A DNA stretch of 64,000 nt from Megaleporinus macrocephalus (Eukaryota > Chordata > Actinopteri > Characiformes > Anostomidae). Made by a program: the position numbers and the translations under genes. Below are positions 46,892-57,856 of this stretch, one piece after another. The stretch spans positions 7,310,442 to 7,374,441 of the forward strand of contig CM038727.1 in the NCBI GenBank assembly GCA_021613375.1, read 5' to 3'. Every line of letters begins with the position of its first letter. Position 1 is the stretch's first letter. The notes below the pieces were generated by a model. It saw only the letters and a list, made by a program, of their open reading frames with translations, did no database searches and was not told the DNA's origin.

Positions 46892-47316
46892 ATGGAGAAG
46901 CTGTTCTTAGTGAGCGGTCAGTCACGAAACCAGGTGCCATCAGTTAAGTGTTTAGCTCATGTCTCTCCCCCAAACCGTCAAGACAGTTTAAGCATGTTTG
47001 TGAAAAATGCGTGTGCAGTTCTTCTTTCTGCACCCGCGAGTTTCACATTTGCACGAGTGAAAAATTCACGTGTGTGAAATGTTAAAACGTGCAGGTTTAT
47101 ATTTTTCACCTCGTGTTTTGGCGCGCCTTAGTTTTGACCCTGACTGACGCTGTACATTCAACTAACGCGATGTACTGGGATCAAACGAGCAACATAGACC
47201 ACGCCAGCGCCATCTGCTGTTTCAAAAGGCTATTGATTCATTTTACATCTCAATCGATTTCAGTCATGGCATATTTGCATCGATTAACTGTCTCACAATG
47301 TATCGTTACATCCCTA

Positions 47317-48184
47317 ATAATAAGTGTTTCCAAACTTTTGAGTGTTTTTCTTCTATTTATAGTTGATGTTATAAACATATTGGCTCAATTTTCATTTGTA
47401 CAGCACGACTGTAACTCCTGGTCTACCGAAACCACTGCGACTACTTCTGACTGCACGCAATTTAAACACTATCAGACAACTTTGTGTCCCAAGAATGCCG
47501 TTAATTTACATCCCAAAACAAAAAATGTAAACAGTTAAAAATACAGACAGTCCTAGTTTACTGCTAAAAACAACGGAGCTCCTTATTAACTATCATACAG
47601 GCAACTCGGATCTCAGTCTCTTAGAAACGAGTACAAATCAGTATCAGATTTAACTGTTTGTGTAAGTGAACCTCCTGTAAACTCAGCAGAGCTTCTCTTT
47701 CTGTGAACTTCTATTTCTGACCAGGGTGTACAAGGAAGGTCAGTTTAAATTAAATCATTTAGACAAGATATACACAAGCAAAGGTCTGAAACCATTGTTT
47801 TTTAAGAAGCTGTAAAATATGTAGAAATTTGATGCAGTTGTATTTGAATGTTGTACCAAGTATGAAAGAGATACAACATTAAGAATTAACTTAATACAAT
47901 GAGCAGAATGCCTCTTATTATTTAAAAATAGTGATTAAATTGGAGGAAAATTATGATAACAGTATATTTGTTTGTCATTGAATAACTTCTTGATGCTCCC
48001 AAAACAATTAAGATATTGAATGCAACAACTACAGATACATTCTTGTGTCTAATTCATAGTATTTCAAATAAAATAACAGCAATTAGTAATATGACGAGTT
48101 GTTTGAATCGTTTACAGGCACACATGCACAACAAACCACTATGATCACTGTCCAAAAATAAAAACCCAAGTATTTCCAAAATAG
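47317..48184. other. Non-coding, nothing recognised
   Basis: AT-rich sequence between the nested transposons and the next dispersed repeat. No supported exon. Confidence 0.4.
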
Positions 48185-48360
48185 TCTTTTACATACTTTT
48201 AATGTAAGTCAATGGTCAAGTGATTTTGGAGCATTTCTATTGGTCCATTCATCATTGAAGTTTCACACTATATAAACAGCAGCTGCTGCTTTTAAATAAT
48301 AGACCAATACAAATCAACAAAAATGAAGATGCATGTTTTTCTTTGGACAGCGATGATATA
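48185..48360 (-). mobile_element. Dispersed repeat (GGACCAATAGAAATGCTCC family), inverted copy
   Basis: GGAGCATTTCTATTGGTCCA, TTCATCATTGAAGTTTCACA and TTCTTTGGACAGCGATGATA match the family at 19785 and 60715. Confidence 0.6.
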
Positions 48361-48620
48361 ATAATACGCAACATTTTACTGTTCGCACAAAGTAGGTCTT
48401 AGTGCGAGGTTTCAGTGTTCAGGTTCTCTTTAAAGCTAATATTTATGTGTAACAGTTACAGGAATGTTTAAAAAGAAGTGTTTCTAAACTGGCCTACAAG
48501 ACTAAGTAGCAAAGTAAGTAGTAACTTTAAAAGCAAGCCACACAATTCAGTAACAAACATCTATACACTATATTTCTAAACAGTTTTCAACCAAAAGTAG
48601 TAATTATGATAGTGATAGTA
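48345..48620 (+). repeat. Second copy of the segment at 46509-46814
   Basis: Begins GGACAGCGATGATATAATAA and ends near CCAAAAGTAGTAATTATGAT. It matches 46509-46814 closely except for about 30 bp missing here and a few substitutions. Because it begins with the end of a dispersed repeat in its own context, this locus is the more likely source. Confidence 0.8.
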
Positions 48621-48622
48621 TT

Positions 48623-49096
48623 TTATACCATTACAAATCACAATTACTTAAAACACTACAGTAATTACAAATGATAAAACCAAACAGGACTGAACTTCAT
48701 TTGTCCTGTTGATTGTATTTCTTGGCCTACGCTCAAGATTTGCTCACTCCTCCTAAACAAACAGTAAAACTGGTCAACGTAACCATTCCAACACAACAAC
48801 CAATAAGCGCTGTCAGGCTTAAAAGACTGGACTAATTATAACACAATAACATCGAGTTGTCATTGATTCATTAGTGCAAATAAGTAGAGTGGGAGTGTTT
48901 GTGTTATTGCTGAGTTGGTTACCTCATCTTTACCTCATCAAAGGGTACACAGCACGTCCATCATCTCAACAAACAATAATCAAATAAATATCAGATTTTT
49001 GGTCAATAAATATGATGTCATTTCCTGAAGCCAATGTCGTTGAAGCAGGGTTTGGAATGAAGCAGCACTTTTTTTTGCTCCCCGGTCCGATACGCT
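48623..49096 (-). other. Probable 3' UTR region of the GIMAP-type gene
   Basis: It follows the stop codon of the minus-strand GIMAP model. No canonical AATAAA was found on the minus strand close to the stop, so the 3' end of the transcript is not located. The UTR label is inference from the gene model. Confidence 0.35.
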
Positions 49097-49125
49097 TTAG
49101 TCAGACACCCCCTCAACCATAGGAC
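49097..49125 (-). CDS. GIMAP-type gene, exon 3 (C-terminal end)
   Basis: A T-rich acceptor (TCTGTTTGTTTGCAG) precedes GTCCTATGG. After joining to exon 2 the frame reads SPMVEGVSD and stops at 49097-49099. The phase match is the main support; the short length makes it the least certain exon. Confidence 0.55.
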
Positions 49126-49517
49126 CTGCAAACAAACAGAGCAAACAAACCAATTATTTCCTTATAATTAATTGATTGTTATAAAAGATGCAGGAGAATA
49201 ATTTATGGTAAAACTACTGAATAAATATTCCTTTAATTGTACACAATTGATTCAGGATGATTTAGGATGATTCTGATTTTGATTGCACATTATAATGAAT
49301 CCAATATCAGTGATATTTTGCCAGATTTGATTCTGATCCTTTGTTAAGGCCATCATACCTCTGAGTAGTGGTGGGCAATATTATGCTTATTTATGTCTAC
49401 AGTAATAAATAATACTTTTTTAAGCAGGTTGTTGATATCAAACTACCTGCGTTTCATTACCAAATAAGTATAATTGGGACGGTTTAACTGGATTTAGTGC
49501 AGTGCAAGGTTATAATA

Positions 49518-49549
<32 letters not shown>

Positions 49550-52500
49550 TATGTTATATATTATATAATAATAATTATATATTATAATATTATATAATGA
49601 TAATATAATATAATTATTATTAATACTAAAGCTTTTTATATAACTATTTTAAAGTTCAGAAAATCATAAAAATGCTATGAAGTATTGTGATGTAATATTT
49701 GCTATATAGCCACCCCGTCAGTGTAGCATAGTATCTCAATATCTTTGTGGCAATATTGTATCATTACATGCCAATAATCAATATTTTATTATATAAATGC
49801 ACATTAAAAATTTTATGACGTGTCAGTCTGATTGATAATTCCAGACTGAAAACTTTATTTCATTATATACAACAGATGTTCACAAAGTTTTTCTTTCTTA
49901 AAGAGTAATAAACTGCAAAACATGTTATTGTAGTACTATCAGACTGTAGTCCATCTGATTCTCTGTATATATAGTTGCCCTGTTCTTCAATGATCAGCAC
50001 CCCTCCACAGGAGGTGGGTGGTGGATCATTCTCAGCACTGCAGTGACACTGATATGGTGGTAGTATGTTAGTGTGTGTTGTGCTGGTGTGAGTGGATCAG
50101 ACACAGCAGTGCTGCTGCTGCTGGAGTGTTAAAACACCTCAGTGTCATTGCTGGACTGAGAATAGTCCACCAACCAGAAATACCCAGCCAACTTGTGTAA
50201 TCCATTTTCAGCTCCACTCCAACATTAACAAGCAGCACAAGGGTGCAATGCTATTGTAAGCATTGGAAAACTTGTTCATATAGAGGTGTGTTTTAGTAGT
50301 AAGATTTAAAAAAATCGCAATATCATTTGCAATATGTTACAATATGTTGCGATATATTGAACCGTGACCGCTGTATCACGATATGTATTGGATTGCTTGG
50401 TTCTTGCCAATATACAGTCTTATGAGCTATTGTCCCTGAATTTGGATTTACAAGGTGGACTAACAAGCTAGGGGTGTGTAATAGATCCACTCACACCAAA
50501 AGTGGACATAACCACTGACACATTTGGCTAAAGACTTGAAAATCAACCAAAAACACCAAAGAAGGAATGGACGTACTTGATGGAGGGTCCATGTCCAAGG
50601 CTCGAAGGGAGCTAAAGGAACAGTTCTTTTTGGGTCTAGCTCCGAGATCACGCTCCTCTTTCACTGCATTATGGTTCAAGTTCGCATTGTTAGCTTCGGC
50701 TGGAGCCTCACTCCGGACTTTACTCTCCTCAGTCTGTGTTCTAAAGGGCCCCCCCTCTTCAGCCACGACCTTCTCAATCTTCTCCATGAGTAGTGAAAGC
50801 TGAGGATGCTCCCCGAAAATGTTGTTGTTGATAACGTGATATCTTCTCTTACATTTATCCAACACCCACTGAAGATTGCGGCCCTCCCTGTGGATGTGTC
50901 TCTCGATGGACCTGTCCCGAAGCACCTCAGACCACGTGAACACCACCAAGGTGTGCTTCCACATGTCCTCCCCGAACAGTGCCAAGTTCTCCTCTATGCG
51001 AGCCCTATCTGTTTCGGTGAACATGCCCACAGGGATAACCAGCAGAAAGGCGTGCGGCCCTGGTGAACACATGCTGACACTTCGCGTCATTTCCTGTTGG
51101 TACGACGTGGGTGTGGTCTGGGAGGAGAACCAACCGGGTGTGTCCACTATAGACACCTTGCGTCCGTCCACCTCGGTCTCGCGCTTCACTGCAAATTCGG
51201 ATGCTCGTTCCAGGCGAAACTCCTCTCGGCCTAGAATGGTGTTACCAGTGAGGCTTTTGCCTGGCCACCTCCAGCCCAGCAGGATCACCCGAAGCTCGGG
51301 GAGGCGGTTAGCATCGCGGGCAGCTTTGGCGAGCCTCTTCTCCTCTTCAGGGTCAGGCAGGTCATCACCTGTACAACAGAGACAGTTTGACTAGAATTTT
51401 TATCAAGCAGACAGCTCGAAAGAAGGAAAGACAGCCAGACAGACAGCTGGAAAGACAGAAAGACGGACAGCTTAAAAGAAAGACAAGACAGCTCAAAAGA
51501 AAGACAGCTCAAAAGAAAGACACATAGCTCGAAAGAAAGACAGCTCGAATAAAGGAAAGACAGACAGAAAGACGGACAGCTTAAAAGAAAGACAAGACAG
51601 CTCAAAAGAAAGACAAGAGAGCTCAAAAGACAGACAGATAGCTCAAAAGAAAGACACATAGCTCGAAAGAAAGACAGCTCGAAAGAGAGACAGCCAGCAC
51701 AAAAGAGAGACAGCTCAAAAGACAGACAAACAGACAGCTCAAAAGAAAGACATCCAGCTCAAAAGAGAGACAGCCAGCTCGAAAGTAAGACAGCCAGCTC
51801 GAAAGACAGACAAACAGGCAGCTCAAAAGAAAGACATCCAGCTCAAAAGAGAGACAGCCAGCACAAAAGAGAGACAGCTCAAAAGACAGACAAACAGACA
51901 GCTCAAAAGAAAGACATCCAGCTCAAAAGAGAGACAGCCAGCTCGAAAGTAAGACAGCCAGCTCGAAAGACAGACAAACAGGCAGCTCGAAAGACAGACA
52001 GACAGCTCGAAAGACAGACAGACAGCTCGAAAGACAGACAGCTTGAAAGAAAGAAAGACAACTCGAAAGAAAGACAGCCAGCTCAAAAGACAGACAGCCA
52101 ACTCAAAAGATAGACAGACAGCTCAAAAGACAAAAAGACAGACAGACAGCTCAAAAGACAAAAAGACAGACAGGCAGCTCAAAAGACAAAAAGACAGACA
52201 GACAGCTCAAAAGACAAAAAGACAGACAGACAGCTCGAATGACAAACAGAAAGACAGCTCAAAAGACAGACAGAAAGCTCAAAAGACAGACAGACAGACA
52301 GCTCGCAAGACAGACAGACAAACAGACAGACAGCTCAAAAGACAGACACGCCGCTCGAAAGACAGACAGACAGGCAGCTCAGCCTGAGACTATTACTCAC
52401 ATATATGGAGACTAGTCAGACTAGAAAACCCCATACTGTGCAATAATGGATGCACAACAACACACAGTGCCATTCAAATGAGGATAAAGTGACTTGCCTT

Positions 52501-55500
52501 GCAAAGTGAGGCTGAGCCAAAAATGGCTAATAAATTGTATGTGCATATAAACAAACACGTAACTGCGTACATACCCATACGCATAAAACCCCGTTCCAAA
52601 AATAATAATAAATTAGTATCTCCATGTTTGTCGATTTTGATTTTGACTCATTGTCATTTACAGGAAATTGAGCCAGTCTATCATCACCCATTACACAACA
52701 GGAGAAGAAACGAAGGAGGAGACGTGAACGTGAGCTGTGGTAGTAGAGAGAGGAGGAGGTTAAATGTTTAACTGTAATTTGATCTGAGAATATGAGAGAA
52801 CGAGGACATGACGGGACAAGGCAGCATTGTAGCCCGAAGATAAATAAACTGCTACAGCAGTATAAATGTGCCTGATGCCATCAGAAAACATGATGTCCGA
52901 TACACGCCCCTTTAAAAATCAAACAAGGTCAACAAGAATCGAGAGACGCAACCTACTTTGGTGATAACGACAGATAACGACAGGGTGGATGGGGGCTAAC
53001 AAAGTTAGAGAAACAGATGGACTACATTGTTGAACTAAAAGTGCTCCTGTGTGGTCAGTGGAGCTGATAATATGGACATAATGTACACAATAAAGTGTGT
53101 GTAGATGTAAGGAGACGGTTGTAATGTTATGGCTGATCGGTGTATTCACTCAGGCTAAAGATGAACTGCATTACAATGAATTAGACCTCTCTAATTCTCT
53201 GTCAGGTATCGGCCTTCAAAGATCACTACTGGGTAACCTGTCAATCATCACCAATACTGGATTACATCAACCTATCACCCAGGCCTACTACAGTCCATAC
53301 ATATTAGTATACCTATTAGTTACTGACCAAATTCTAATAGTAAATAGACAACACTGTTTAAGATTAATAACTAAAATATTACTTCGAGGGATTAATACAA
53401 TCTCCAAAACTCCAAAACAAACCCAAAAGGACCAAGAGAAAAAGAGAGACAGAAGGAAAATGGTTACAGCAAAAGCTGGTGAGATGCAGGTGAGTTGCTG
53501 CTGGAATGTAGACGAGTTGCTGCTGGAATGTAGGTGAGTTGGAGGAGAGTTGCTGCTGGAATGTAGGTGAGATGCTGGTGCGTTGTACGTAAGAGGCTGT
53601 TCAGCTTGTAAGTAAGATTTAGATGAGTTGTAGGTGAGATGCAGAAGAGTTGAGGGTAAGATGTAGGTGGGAAGTATGTAAGATGCAGGTGAGTTGTACA
53701 CAAGTTGTATGTAAGATGCAGGTGAGATGTACGTAAGACGTATGGAAGATGCAGGTGAGTTGTACCTAAGATGTATGGAAGATGTAGGTGAGTTGTACGT
53801 AAGACGTATGGAAGATGCAGGTGAGTTGTACCTAAGACGTATGGAAGATGTAGGTGAGTTGTACGTAAGACGTATGGAAGATGCAGGTGAGTTGTACCTA
53901 AGACGTATGGAAGATGCAGGTGAGTTGTATGTAAGATGCAGGTGAGTTGTACCTAAGACGTATGGAAGATGTAGGTGAGTTGTACGTAAGACGTATGGAA
54001 GATGCAGGTGAGTTGTACCTAAGACGTATGGAAGATGCAGGTGAGTTGTATGTAAGATGTATGGAAGATGTAGGTGAGTTGTACGCAAGATGTATGGAAG
54101 ATGCAGGTGAGTTGTATGTAAGATGTATGTAAGATGTAGGTGAGTTGTACGTAAGATGTATGGAAGATGCAGGTGAGTTGTACGTAAGACGTATGGAAGA
54201 TGCAGGTGAGTTGTATGTAAGATGTATGGAAGATGTAGGTGAGTTGTACGTAAGATGTATGGAAGATGTAGGTGAGTTGTACGTAAGATGTATGGAAGAT
54301 GTAGGTGAGTTGTACGTAAGACGTATGGAAGATGCAGATGAGTTGTACGTAAGACGTATGGAAGATGCAGATGAGTTGTACGTAAGACGCATGGAAGATG
54401 CAGATGAGTTGTACGTAAGACGTATGGAAGATGCAGGTGAGTTGTACGTAAGACGTATGGAAGATGCAGGTGAGTTGTACGTAAGACGTATGGAAGATGC
54501 AGGTGAGTTGTACATAAGACGTATGGAAGATGCAGGTGAGTTGTACGTAAGACGTATGGAAGATGCAGGTGAGTTGTACCTAAGATGTATGGAAGATGCA
54601 GGTGAGTTGTACGTAAGATGTAGGTGAGTTGTACATAAGATGTAGGTGAGTTGTACGTAAGATGTATGGAAGATGCAGGTGAGTTGTACGTAAGACGTAT
54701 GGAAGATGCAGGTGAGTTGTACGTAAGACGTATGGAAGATGTAGGTGAGTTGTACGTAAGACGTATGGAAGATGTAGGGGAGTTGTACGTAAGATGTATG
54801 GAAGATGCAGGTGAGTTGTACGTAAGATGTATGGAAGATGTAGGTGAGTTGTACGTAAGATGTATGGAAGATGTAGGTGAGTTGTACCCAAGATGTATGG
54901 AAGATGTAGGTGAGTTGTACCTAAGACGTATGGAAGATGCAGGTGAGTTGCATGTAAGATGTATGGAAGATGTAGGTGAGTTGTACGTAAGACGTATGGA
55001 AGATGCAGGTGAGTTGTACATAAGATGTATGGAAGATGCAGGTGAGTTGTACGTAAGACGTATGGAAGATGTAGGTGAGTTGTACATAAGATGCAGGTGA
55101 GTTGTACGTAAGATGCAGGTGAGTTGTACATAAGATGTAGGTGAGTTGTACGTAAGATGTATGTAAGATGCAGGTGAGTTGTACGTAAGACGTATGGAAG
55201 ATGCAGGTGAGTTGTACGTAAGACGTATGGAAGATGCAGGTGAGTTGTACGTAAGATGTATGGAAGATGCAGGTGAGTTGTACGTAAGATGTAGGTGAGT
55301 TGTACGTAAGATGCAGGTGAGTTGTACATAAGATGTAGGTGAGTTGTACATAAGATGTAGGTGAGTTGTACATAAGATGTAGGTGAGTTGTACATAAGAT
55401 GTAGGTGAGTTGTACATAAGATGTATGTAAGATGCAGGTGAGTTGTACGTAAGATGTATGGAAGATGCAGGTGAGTTGTACGTAAGATGTATGGAAGATG

Positions 55501-56564
55501 CAGGTGAGTTGTACGTAAGATGTATGGAAGATGCAGGTGAGTTGTACGTAAGATGTAGGTGAGTTGTACATAAGATGTAGGTGAGTTGTACATAAGACGT
55601 ATGGAAGATGTAGGCGAGATGCAGGTAAGTTGTGAGTGAGTTACGCTGTGACAACGTTGAAATGTAATTACTCAGAGAGCTGTGACAACATAGTGGTAAC
55701 ATTGTTAGTACATTGTCACAACCTCTTAGAATCCTTCATACTTTCCAATATACCTATATAGAACTACATAGAGTTTTGCTACGACAGAAATAATACAGTA
55801 AAACAACGAGATTTATTAGTTAGCTTAGAAATTGTTCAGACAACGTAAGAAGCACCACCTTTTCACAACGTTGTGGGACATTGTAAGAAAGTATACAACG
55901 TTAAGTGTTTACTGGGATCTTTTAAACAACTCTATCTTTTAAAAATTCTGAAATCTCCAGCTGAAAGTCTGGATTGTCCACTCCGCGTTGCGCAAACCTG
56001 ACATTTCCCCGTAACAGCTGACTAGGTTAGCTAAGAGGAAACAAGTGTGGGATGTAGATGACATGAGCAAAGATGGTGCCACTGTACGTCTGACCTCTGT
56101 GAACACCTCAGAGATGGAAATAAACCTGCCATTAATCTCTCAGGAGTGACTTTCTGTGAGAAAGTCTAACTTTCTGACGCCACTAAGACACAAGAGCCTT
56201 TTAGCTCGCTGTGTAAATAAACGAGTCTCGGTCTCCTCGGTTACCTCAGGGCGTTAGCTCGGTTAGCTCGCTGATATTAAATGTTTAATCAGCTACAGTC
56301 TCACACAAATAACCCATGAACAAGCGTTAAAGCTAAAAAACGACGTTTTCCAGGCGAATGAGGTATTAGCTGGTATCGAGTGTGAAGCTAAACGTCTGAA
56401 GAAACTCACAAGTCGTCAGTTAAGTAGTGAAACGTGTCAATTTTTTTTAAAACAGAAGCCGCGAAGTTTGAAGAAACTCACCAAGAAGGTCGTACTTGAT
56501 GAATATTAGTTAGCCAACACTTTAAACACTCACCAGGTAGGTCTGTAAGTTTATCAGCATTCAT
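49097..56564 (-). CDS. GIMAP/AIG1-type GTPase gene, three exons (283 aa)
   Basis: GIMAPs are septin- and dynamin-like AIG1 GTPases, mostly of lymphocytes, that assemble on intracellular membranes; fish carry many copies. Coding exons on the minus strand are 56534-56564, 50577-51368 and 49097-49125, total 852 nt. Both junctions fit in phase: G/GT joins to a Gly codon, A/GT to a Ser codon. The protein has an acidic N-terminus, then the P-loop GWRWPGKS (about residues 42-49), LTGNTILG, the G3 box DTPGW (86-90), the AIG1-typical SMCSPGPHAFLLVIP segment, and the helical LQWVLDKCKRRYHVINN stretch. The tail is charged and ends MVEGVSD. The G4 box is degenerate (FTWSEVL; Glu replaces the usual Asp), so nucleotide specificity may be altered. 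The exact GIMAP subgroup is unknown, so I give no symbol. Confidence 0.8.
49500..49640. repeat. TA/TAA-rich tract in GIMAP intron 2
   Basis: A (TA)n run at about 49518-49542 and the following TAATAATATTATA low-complexity sequence contain many short palindromes. Confidence 0.8.
49943..50190. mobile_element. Long-TIR foldback element fragment in intron 2
   Basis: CAGACTGTAGTCCATCTGAT, GTGGATCATTCTCAGCACTG, GTGAGTGGATCAGACACAGC and TGGACTGAGAATAGTCCACC follow the order of the family at 32140. A further fragment (ACAAGGTGGACTAACAAGCT) lies at about 50452-50500, next to exon 2. Confidence 0.65.
50198..50424 (-). mobile_element. hAT-like MITE (GTGTATTGGCAA / ACACCCCTA family), truncated
   Basis: Begins in the internal TAATCCATTTTCAGCTCCAC block and runs to CTTGCCAATATACAGTC. 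The ACACCCCTA half is missing. It lies inside GIMAP intron 2. Confidence 0.75.
50577..51368 (-). CDS. GIMAP-type gene, exon 2 (GTPase domain)
   Basis: The acceptor TCTGTTGTACAG precedes GTGATGAC. The 3' end is set at TCAA/GTACGT (50577). Reading past this donor to the stop at 50491 would give a tail of FLVDFQVFSQMCQWLC type that does not look like the rest of the protein, which supports splicing there. The exon carries the whole AIG1 G domain and the acidic/basic linker. Confidence 0.85.
51405..52382 (+). repeat. GACAGACAGCTCAAAAGA-type minisatellite in GIMAP intron 1
   Basis: Irregular tandem units built from GACAGACAG, CTCAAAAGA/CTCGAAAGA and AAAGA. A roughly 180-bp composite block recurs (for example AGACATCCAGCTCAAAAGAG at about 51748, 51834 and 51916). 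The plus strand is purine-rich, so the transcribed minus strand is pyrimidine-rich. The array ends about 35 bp from the acceptor of GIMAP exon 2. Confidence 0.9.
52383..52984. other. Non-coding intron sequence
   Basis: Part of GIMAP intron 1, with no supported exon. A plus-strand frame of 90 codons (52499-52771) has no similarity I recognise. Confidence 0.4.
52985..53145. mobile_element. Terminal fragment of the long-TIR foldback family
   Basis: AACAGATGGACTACATTGTT, GGTCAGTGGAGCTGATAATA and the terminus GTAATGTTATGGCTGATCGG TGTA match the outer end of the foldback family whose inner parts lie at 32140 and 36000. Confidence 0.6.
53146..53469. other. Non-coding intron sequence
   Basis: Nothing recognised between the foldback end and the 33-bp array. 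Confidence 0.4.
53470..55632 (+). repeat. 33-bp minisatellite, about 60 units, in GIMAP intron 1
   Basis: The unit is GATGCAGGTGAGTTGTACGT followed by AAGACGTATGGAA, with shorter units lacking the ATGGAAGATG part. Units at the left end are more diverged. The 804-codon minus-strand frame (HLTYNSPASSI-like repeats) and the plus-strand MEDAGELYVRR frames are artefacts of the 33-bp period. Confidence 0.95.
55633..56533 (-). other. GIMAP intron 1, 5' part
   Basis: Single-copy-like sequence downstream of exon 1. Several ACAACGTT motifs occur at 55650-55910. No further exon was recognised. Confidence 0.45.
56534..56564 (-). CDS. GIMAP-type gene, exon 1 (start)
   Basis: Encodes MNADKLTDLP plus one base of a Gly codon. 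The donor is CCTG/GTGAGT, a strong consensus. The main GTPase exon has no ATG before its P-loop, so a separate start exon is required; this one fits in phase. An in-frame ATG further upstream (56688-56690) is an alternative start. Confidence 0.7.
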
Positions 56565-56565
56565 G

Positions 56566-57360
56566 TCGAACGTGTCTTGTTGGCGTTTGTCTCCTTTATC
56601 CGGGAGAAAGAGGGATTTCCTGCTCGCTTGGCAGGCGGCTAAAAGTTGTGATAGGGAGTCGATTCTATAAGAACCGATTCTTTGACTCAAGCACGTTCCT
56701 CACGAAATGCGCAGAGTCGACTCTTCGATTCAATCGACTCCGCGCTTTTTAATTGTAGCTGGGTTAAACTAGGTTTAAATGTTTTGATATCAGTTATAAT
56801 ATTCGTTTATTATCAGTTCAGGTGCTATATTGTTTAAAATTACGCGGAGTCGAATCCCGGAGTCATGCTTCATTGATTACGAGCGGGGGGCGCTAACATC
56901 AGTATCAGGCAGGGCAAATACACAACTCCCCACATCAAAAACAGATACTATTTTCCAAAATAAATTTATCTAAATTCTTATCGAACGTGTCTTTGCGTTT
57001 GTCTCCTTTGAGCGGGAGAAAGAGTGCTTTCCTGCTGGTTTGCTAAAGTCTGTGATGGGGAGTCGATTCTACAAGAACCGATTCTTTGACTCCCGTTCAA
57101 TTGACTCAGTTGACTCAGCGCTTTGTAATTGTAATTTCTTTATTTGGGTTAAATGGGTTTAAATGGTTTAATATCCGATAGATTCGTTTGTTATTCTGTT
57201 ATTCTGCTGCTGTCTTATATAAAATTACGTGCAGTCGAGCGACAGGAGTCGAATCCCTGAGTCATGCTTCATTAGTTACGAGAGGGAGGCGCTAACGTCA
57301 GTTTCAGGGAGGGCAAGAACACACCCCCATCAAAAACCCACACTTTTATTTCAAAATAAA
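56566..57360. repeat. Tandem duplication at the GIMAP 5' end (two copies of about 390 bp)
   Basis: Copy A (56566-56964) and copy B (56981-57360) align along their length: TCGAACGTGTCTT at the start, GGAGTCGATTCTA/AAGAACCGATTCTTTGACTC in the middle, GTCATGCTTCATT and a CAAAATAAA end. They differ by many substitutions and small indels. Copy A carries the presumed 5' UTR; the ATG lies just outside it at 56562-56564. Copy B is further upstream and lacks an equivalent ATG. Confidence 0.9.
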
Positions 57361-57777
57361 AGTCGTGTTGTCGCGGGTTGACTACGCAAATAAGCATTTT
57401 ACGCACCTCTACCAGCTATTTTATGTTACTGCAAACATTGGAAAAATTAATAGAAAGGTTAAAAAATGTATACATCTATATCTCAGGACTTGCATTTTGA
57501 TGTTTCTTACCTTGCTTCCTTGTGCTGTTCATTTTTTACCTGACAACCTCTAATGTTTTGTATATATTTTGTAAAACATTTTCTGTTCTTTTCGTACCTT
57601 CATTTAACTGAATAATGTTTCCTAATTAGACCATGAAAACCTGCTAGTAGTTATATCACATACATACTGGACCTGACTCAAAACGCTACACTCATCACCC
57701 TCACAAACATTACTGCACATACGGGACTTAATTCATAGCACTATACTCATCCATCTGACACATTACTGTACATATTG

Positions 57778-57856
<79 letters not shown>

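Larger units (their letters stand above)
45349..47316. mobile_element. hAT-like element (TAGGGATGTAACGATA ends), interrupted
   Basis: Left end TAGGGATGTAACGATA and right end TATCGTTACATCCCTA are perfect inverted repeats. Flanking 8-mers ATATCAAG and ATAATAAG match at 6 of 8 positions, a plausible aged target duplication. The element is interrupted by a second transposon (45366-46285) and by a copied segment (about 46499-46816). The 149-codon plus-strand frame at 47089-47538 runs out across its right end and has no recognised similarity. Confidence 0.75.

Noticed and set aside
47089..47538. 149-codon plus-strand frame
   Set aside because: It spans the right part and terminal repeat of the TAGGGATGTAACG element and runs into its flank, so it is not an independent gene.
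50491..50576. C-terminal extension of the GIMAP exon to the stop at 50491
   Set aside because: The tail is hydrophobic and atypical, and a good donor (AA/GTACGT) precedes it with an in-phase acceptor at 49125. Reading through is kept only as an alternative.
53288..55702. Minus-strand 804-codon frame and plus-strand MEDAGELYVRR-type frames
   Set aside because: 33-bp array inside a GIMAP intron. Both strands are open at once and register changes occur freely, so no protein is implied.
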